The notes under the pieces are model-generated. The model searched no databases and was not told the DNA's origin. It saw only the letters and a program-made list of their open reading frames with translations. A stretch of 64,000 nucleotides of DNA from Candidatus Babeliales bacterium (lineage in GTDB: Bacteria; Babelota; Babeliae; Babelales; RVW-14): positions 62,001 through 126,000 of the forward strand of contig JAIEPG010000001.1 of the NCBI GenBank assembly GCA_019749895.1. Direction: 5' to 3'. Positions 62,087-64,000 of the stretch are shown in pieces. The number at the start of each line of letters is the position of its first letter. Within the stretch, counting starts at the first letter, position 1. The translations under genes were made by a program, and so were the position numbers.

Positions 62087-62650
62087 ATGCAAAGGTTAGT
62101 AAAATTATTTTTTGTTGGTTTTTTGATGCTTGGTGGTGTGCGTGTGCAGGGTGCTATGTCTTCAGGCAATGAACTTGGCGAAACATTTTATTTTAGACTT
62201 GGTGCCGATTTGGTTATGCGGCCAATTGATCATAATGGTCAAGAAATTCCTTTTTCGCCAGAATTACTTGCTGACTTGCAAGCGTTAGTTATGCCAGTTA
62301 TTTTGCAGGCGATGGCGTTGCCCGGTGTTGATAATTCTGATCAGCAGGTTAACGCGCTGTTTCAAGCTCAACCAGAAGCTATTCAAACGCCGGAAAAAAT
62401 TTCAGATTTCTCAAGTAACAACGCGCCGTTGCCAACAACTATTCTTTATACAGAACAATGCTCAATTTGTTTTGAAGCATTTGGTGACGGTAGTGATATT
62501 GCCGTTTTTCGTTGTGGGCATATTTTTTGTGTTGAGTGTGCCAACCAAGCATTAAGCTATCAAGCAAAAAAATGTCCGAACTGTCGCGATGAAAAAACAG
62601 AAAAGTATCGCAAAATTTCTTTTTGGTCTGATAACCTCAAAAAAAACTAA
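62087..62650 (+). CDS. exported RING-finger protein (1), putative E3 ubiquitin ligase
   Basis: ATG 62087 with GAGGAG upstream gives 187 residues: signal peptide (LVKLFFVGFLMLGGVRVQG), a variable middle, and a complete C3HC4 RING: Cys125, Cys128, Cys143, His145, Cys148, Cys151, Cys163, Cys166 (CSIC, CGHIFCVEC, CPNC). RING domains bind ubiquitin-conjugating E2 enzymes in eukaryotes; bacteria lack ubiquitin, so a secreted one suggests action in a host. First of three tandem relatives. Confidence 0.85.
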   Translation: MQRLVKLFFVGFLMLGGVRVQGAMSSGNELGETFYFRLGADLVMRPIDHNGQEIPFSPELLADLQALVMPVILQAMALPGVDNSDQQVNALFQAQPEAIQTPEKISDFSSNNAPLPTTILYTEQCSICFEAFGDGSDIAVFRCGHIFCVECANQALSYQAKKCPNCRDEKTEKYRKISFWSDNLKKN

Positions 62651-62684
62651 CGGGAGTTCGGAGTAGTTCTTGAGGAGGTAGGCT

Positions 62685-63217
62685 ATGGCACGGTGTTTGC
62701 TGATTGTGTTGTCATGTTGTTTTATGATGACAAGCTTTGTCTGTTTGCTCGGTGCGGTTCGCTATGAGCACCATGAGCAGCGGCAGGGTTCTGGTTGGGC
62801 TGTAAGAGTAAAAAGATTTTTTGTGCCCGAAAGATCTGGTAACCGGGTTGTTATGTCCGAAGAAGAGCGGCCGCAAGACGTTAATTGTTTCTTAGTTTTT
62901 TTGAGCAAGATACTTGGTCCTGTTTATGACTGGGTAGTGACAGCGTACATGAACCTGCGCGATCCAATTCCAACGCCAAATCAGATTGGTGATTTTGCCG
63001 ACCAGGCTGCTGAGGCTTCTCTCTTGTTGGAAGATTCAAAGTTTTGTCAGACTGAGTGCCCAATTTGTTTGAAGGCGAGGATATTATTGCTGCCTTTAAA
63101 TGTGGGCATATTTTTTGTGTTGAATGTGCCAATACCGCCTTAAGCTATCAACCGCGATGTTCTGTTTGCAGAATGGCTATTAATTGTTTCTCACGACTTC
63201 TCTGGAAATCTGAATAA
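62685..63217 (+). pseudogene. exported RING-finger protein (2), frameshifted
   Basis: GAGGAGGT precedes ATG 62685 and the signal peptide is intact. The frame reaches ECPICL and then goes out of phase, stopping at 63143. Shifting frame at the T run 63068-63070 restores EGEDIIAAFKCGHIFCVECA...CSVC down to a stop at 63217. The first paralog has TTTT at this point and this gene TTT, so one T was lost. It is either a recent pseudogene, a phase-variable tract, a programmed slip, or a sequencing error. Confidence 0.8.
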
Positions 63218-63316
63218 TTTTTTTTACTATCTTTGCTTGTTTAGAGATACTGGTGCGTGATATGCTGCGCACAGAAAAGTTTTTTTATGCGTGTATTATT
63301 GCAAGGGAGAAGAACT

Positions 63317-63811
63317 ATGACCAAGCGAATGTTACGTTTAGTGTTGGCTTGTGTAGTGATGATTAGTTGTGCGCAGGTTTATGGTGCGGCAGGTCAGTTT
63401 GGTAGCGATGACGAAGCATATTATCAGGAGGTACAGCTTGAGGAAGATGGGCAGCAAGCTCAAGATCAGCAAGAAGAAGGTCCGGGACTGTGGGGCAGCA
63501 TTGTTGCTGGTGCGAGTGGTTTGTGGGAGCGGTTAACTATGCCTGCGCCTGAACAACCAGCTCCAAAGGCTCTTCTGGACCAAGCTGATGAAAATGCACC
63601 ATTGCCTGACGAGATACATCTTCAAGACAATTGTTCACGATCAAATTGCCCTCTTTATTTTCAAAAGGGTGACGTCATTGCTATTTTGGCTTGTGGGCAT
63701 GTTTTTTGTACACCGTGTGCAAATGAAATTTTGGCATGGAATGCAGAAAAAAAATGTCCAATTTGCCAAGCTGGTCCTTTTGCAAAATATTTTCCAAGTC
63801 GTGGACTATAA
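63317..63811 (+). CDS. exported RING-like protein (3), degenerate first ligand pair
   Basis: ATG 63317 with GGGAGA upstream gives 164 residues: signal peptide (LVLACVVMISCAQVYGAAG), an acidic Gln/Glu stretch, NAPLP as in paralog 1, and a RING-like end: CPLY where CxxC is expected (Cys111, Tyr114), then CGHVFCTPC and CPIC. Cys106 might replace the missing ligand. It may be a weakened E3-like domain. Terminator follows. Confidence 0.78.
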   Translation: MTKRMLRLVLACVVMISCAQVYGAAGQFGSDDEAYYQEVQLEEDGQQAQDQQEEGPGLWGSIVAGASGLWERLTMPAPEQPAPKALLDQADENAPLPDEIHLQDNCSRSNCPLYFQKGDVIAILACGHVFCTPCANEILAWNAEKKCPICQAGPFAKYFPSRGL

Positions 63812-63831
63812 TTTTTAGAAAATTTTTTATA

Positions 63832-63883
63832 AAAAAAGAAAAAGGCCGCTTGCTGATTCTTGCAAGCGGCCTTTTTCTTTTTT
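63832..63883. terminator. bidirectional terminator, perfect 22-bp stem
   Basis: 63832-63853 is the exact reverse complement of 63862-63883 (core GGCCGCTTGC with A/T-rich flanks), 8-nt loop. It separates the RING genes from the convergent WH2 gene. Confidence 0.92.
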
Positions 63884-63888
63884 GTATG

Positions 63889-64000
63889 TTACTCGTTGTT
63901 TGTGACATCTCTTGTTGGTCGCAATTTTATCCCTTTTCTAATATCATCTAAAAAGTTTCTTTGTGGTGTCATACCAAGTTGTTCGCGTGCTCGATCATCT
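63889..64000 (-). CDS. C-terminal end of a protein with a WH2 actin-binding motif
   Basis: Only the last 36 codons are in the window; the frame is open to the edge and stops at 63889-63891, six bases from a bidirectional terminator. It reads TPQRNFLDDIRKGIKLRPTRD. This matches the WH2 pattern of a short helix (xLLxxIrxG) followed by an LRxT/V-type clamp, as in WASP-family proteins that bind monomeric actin. Position at the very C-terminus and neighbouring exported genes fit an actin-directed effector; the N-terminus is needed to tell. Confidence 0.65.
   Translation of the reverse strand, partial: DDRAREQLGMTPQRNFLDDIRKGIKLRPTRDVTNNE

Overview
The window looks like chromosome from a Gram-negative, host-associated bacterium with a small genome. 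My best guess is Candidatus Dependentiae (TM6) or a similar protist-associated lineage. This is inferred from gene content; no marker comparison was possible. Evidence for two membranes is a pair of outer-membrane barrels ending in Phe, lipobox lipoproteins, and kdsD (Kdo synthesis). Evidence for a eukaryotic host is an unusual density of exported proteins with eukaryote-type motifs: RING fingers, IQ motifs, a WH2 actin-binding motif, an ankyrin-like tail, and a caspase/separase-type His/Cys pair.

Layout. 1-6.8 kb: end of an outer-membrane barrel, an acidic Cys-rich protein, a ferredoxin, an acyl-CoA ligase, a CNNM/CorC protein and an MsbA-like ABC exporter. 6.8-11.7 kb (minus strand): exported-looking GNAT, ABC-F ATPase, topA. 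12.1-20.8 kb: one long plus-strand run of two membrane proteins, plsC-type acyltransferase, batA-batB-batC-batD-batE and a zinc-ribbon lipoprotein. 21-30 kb: sufC, four small exported proteins, a prepilin with its peptidase, kdsD, rbfA, rpsU and a second barrel. 30.5-41 kb: mnmG, then two giant exported Ala/Lys/Glu-rich coiled-coil proteins with IQ motifs and a small relative. 41-46 kb: three tandem exported paralogs, sufB-sufD, pgeF. 46-56 kb: an exported clan-CD-like protease with ankyrin-like tail, glyA, two Gly-zipper proteins, a lipoprotein thioredoxin reductase-thioredoxin fusion, an exported 2H phosphoesterase-like protein, an exported Nudix/Mth938-like fusion, and a DsbD/CcdA-type membrane protein. 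56-64 kb: aspS, three tandem M48 peptidase relatives (one without the zinc motif), three tandem exported RING proteins (the middle one frameshifted), and the C-terminus of a minus-strand protein carrying a WH2 motif.

How it fits together. Housekeeping genes (topA, mnmG, aspS, glyA, rbfA, rpsU, suf genes) are interleaved with exported, probably host-directed proteins. Redox and envelope functions recur: ferredoxin, Suf, bat genes, TrxR-Trx fusion, DsbD. The strongest candidate for something undescribed is a short Leu-heptad module, core LKTKLA, present in four otherwise different exported proteins: a giant IQ protein, a small secreted protein, a 2H phosphoesterase and a Nudix/Mth938 fusion. 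It may be a shared docking or targeting zipper of a secreted set.

Non-coding content. At least eleven copies of a CCTTCGACAAGCTCAGG-type palindromic repeat are present, usually as inverted pairs, sometimes running into gene ends. There are several strong hairpin terminators, two of them perfect 22-29 bp inverted repeats. Two promoters share an extended sequence. I found no rRNA, tRNA, CRISPR array, transposase or phage genes.
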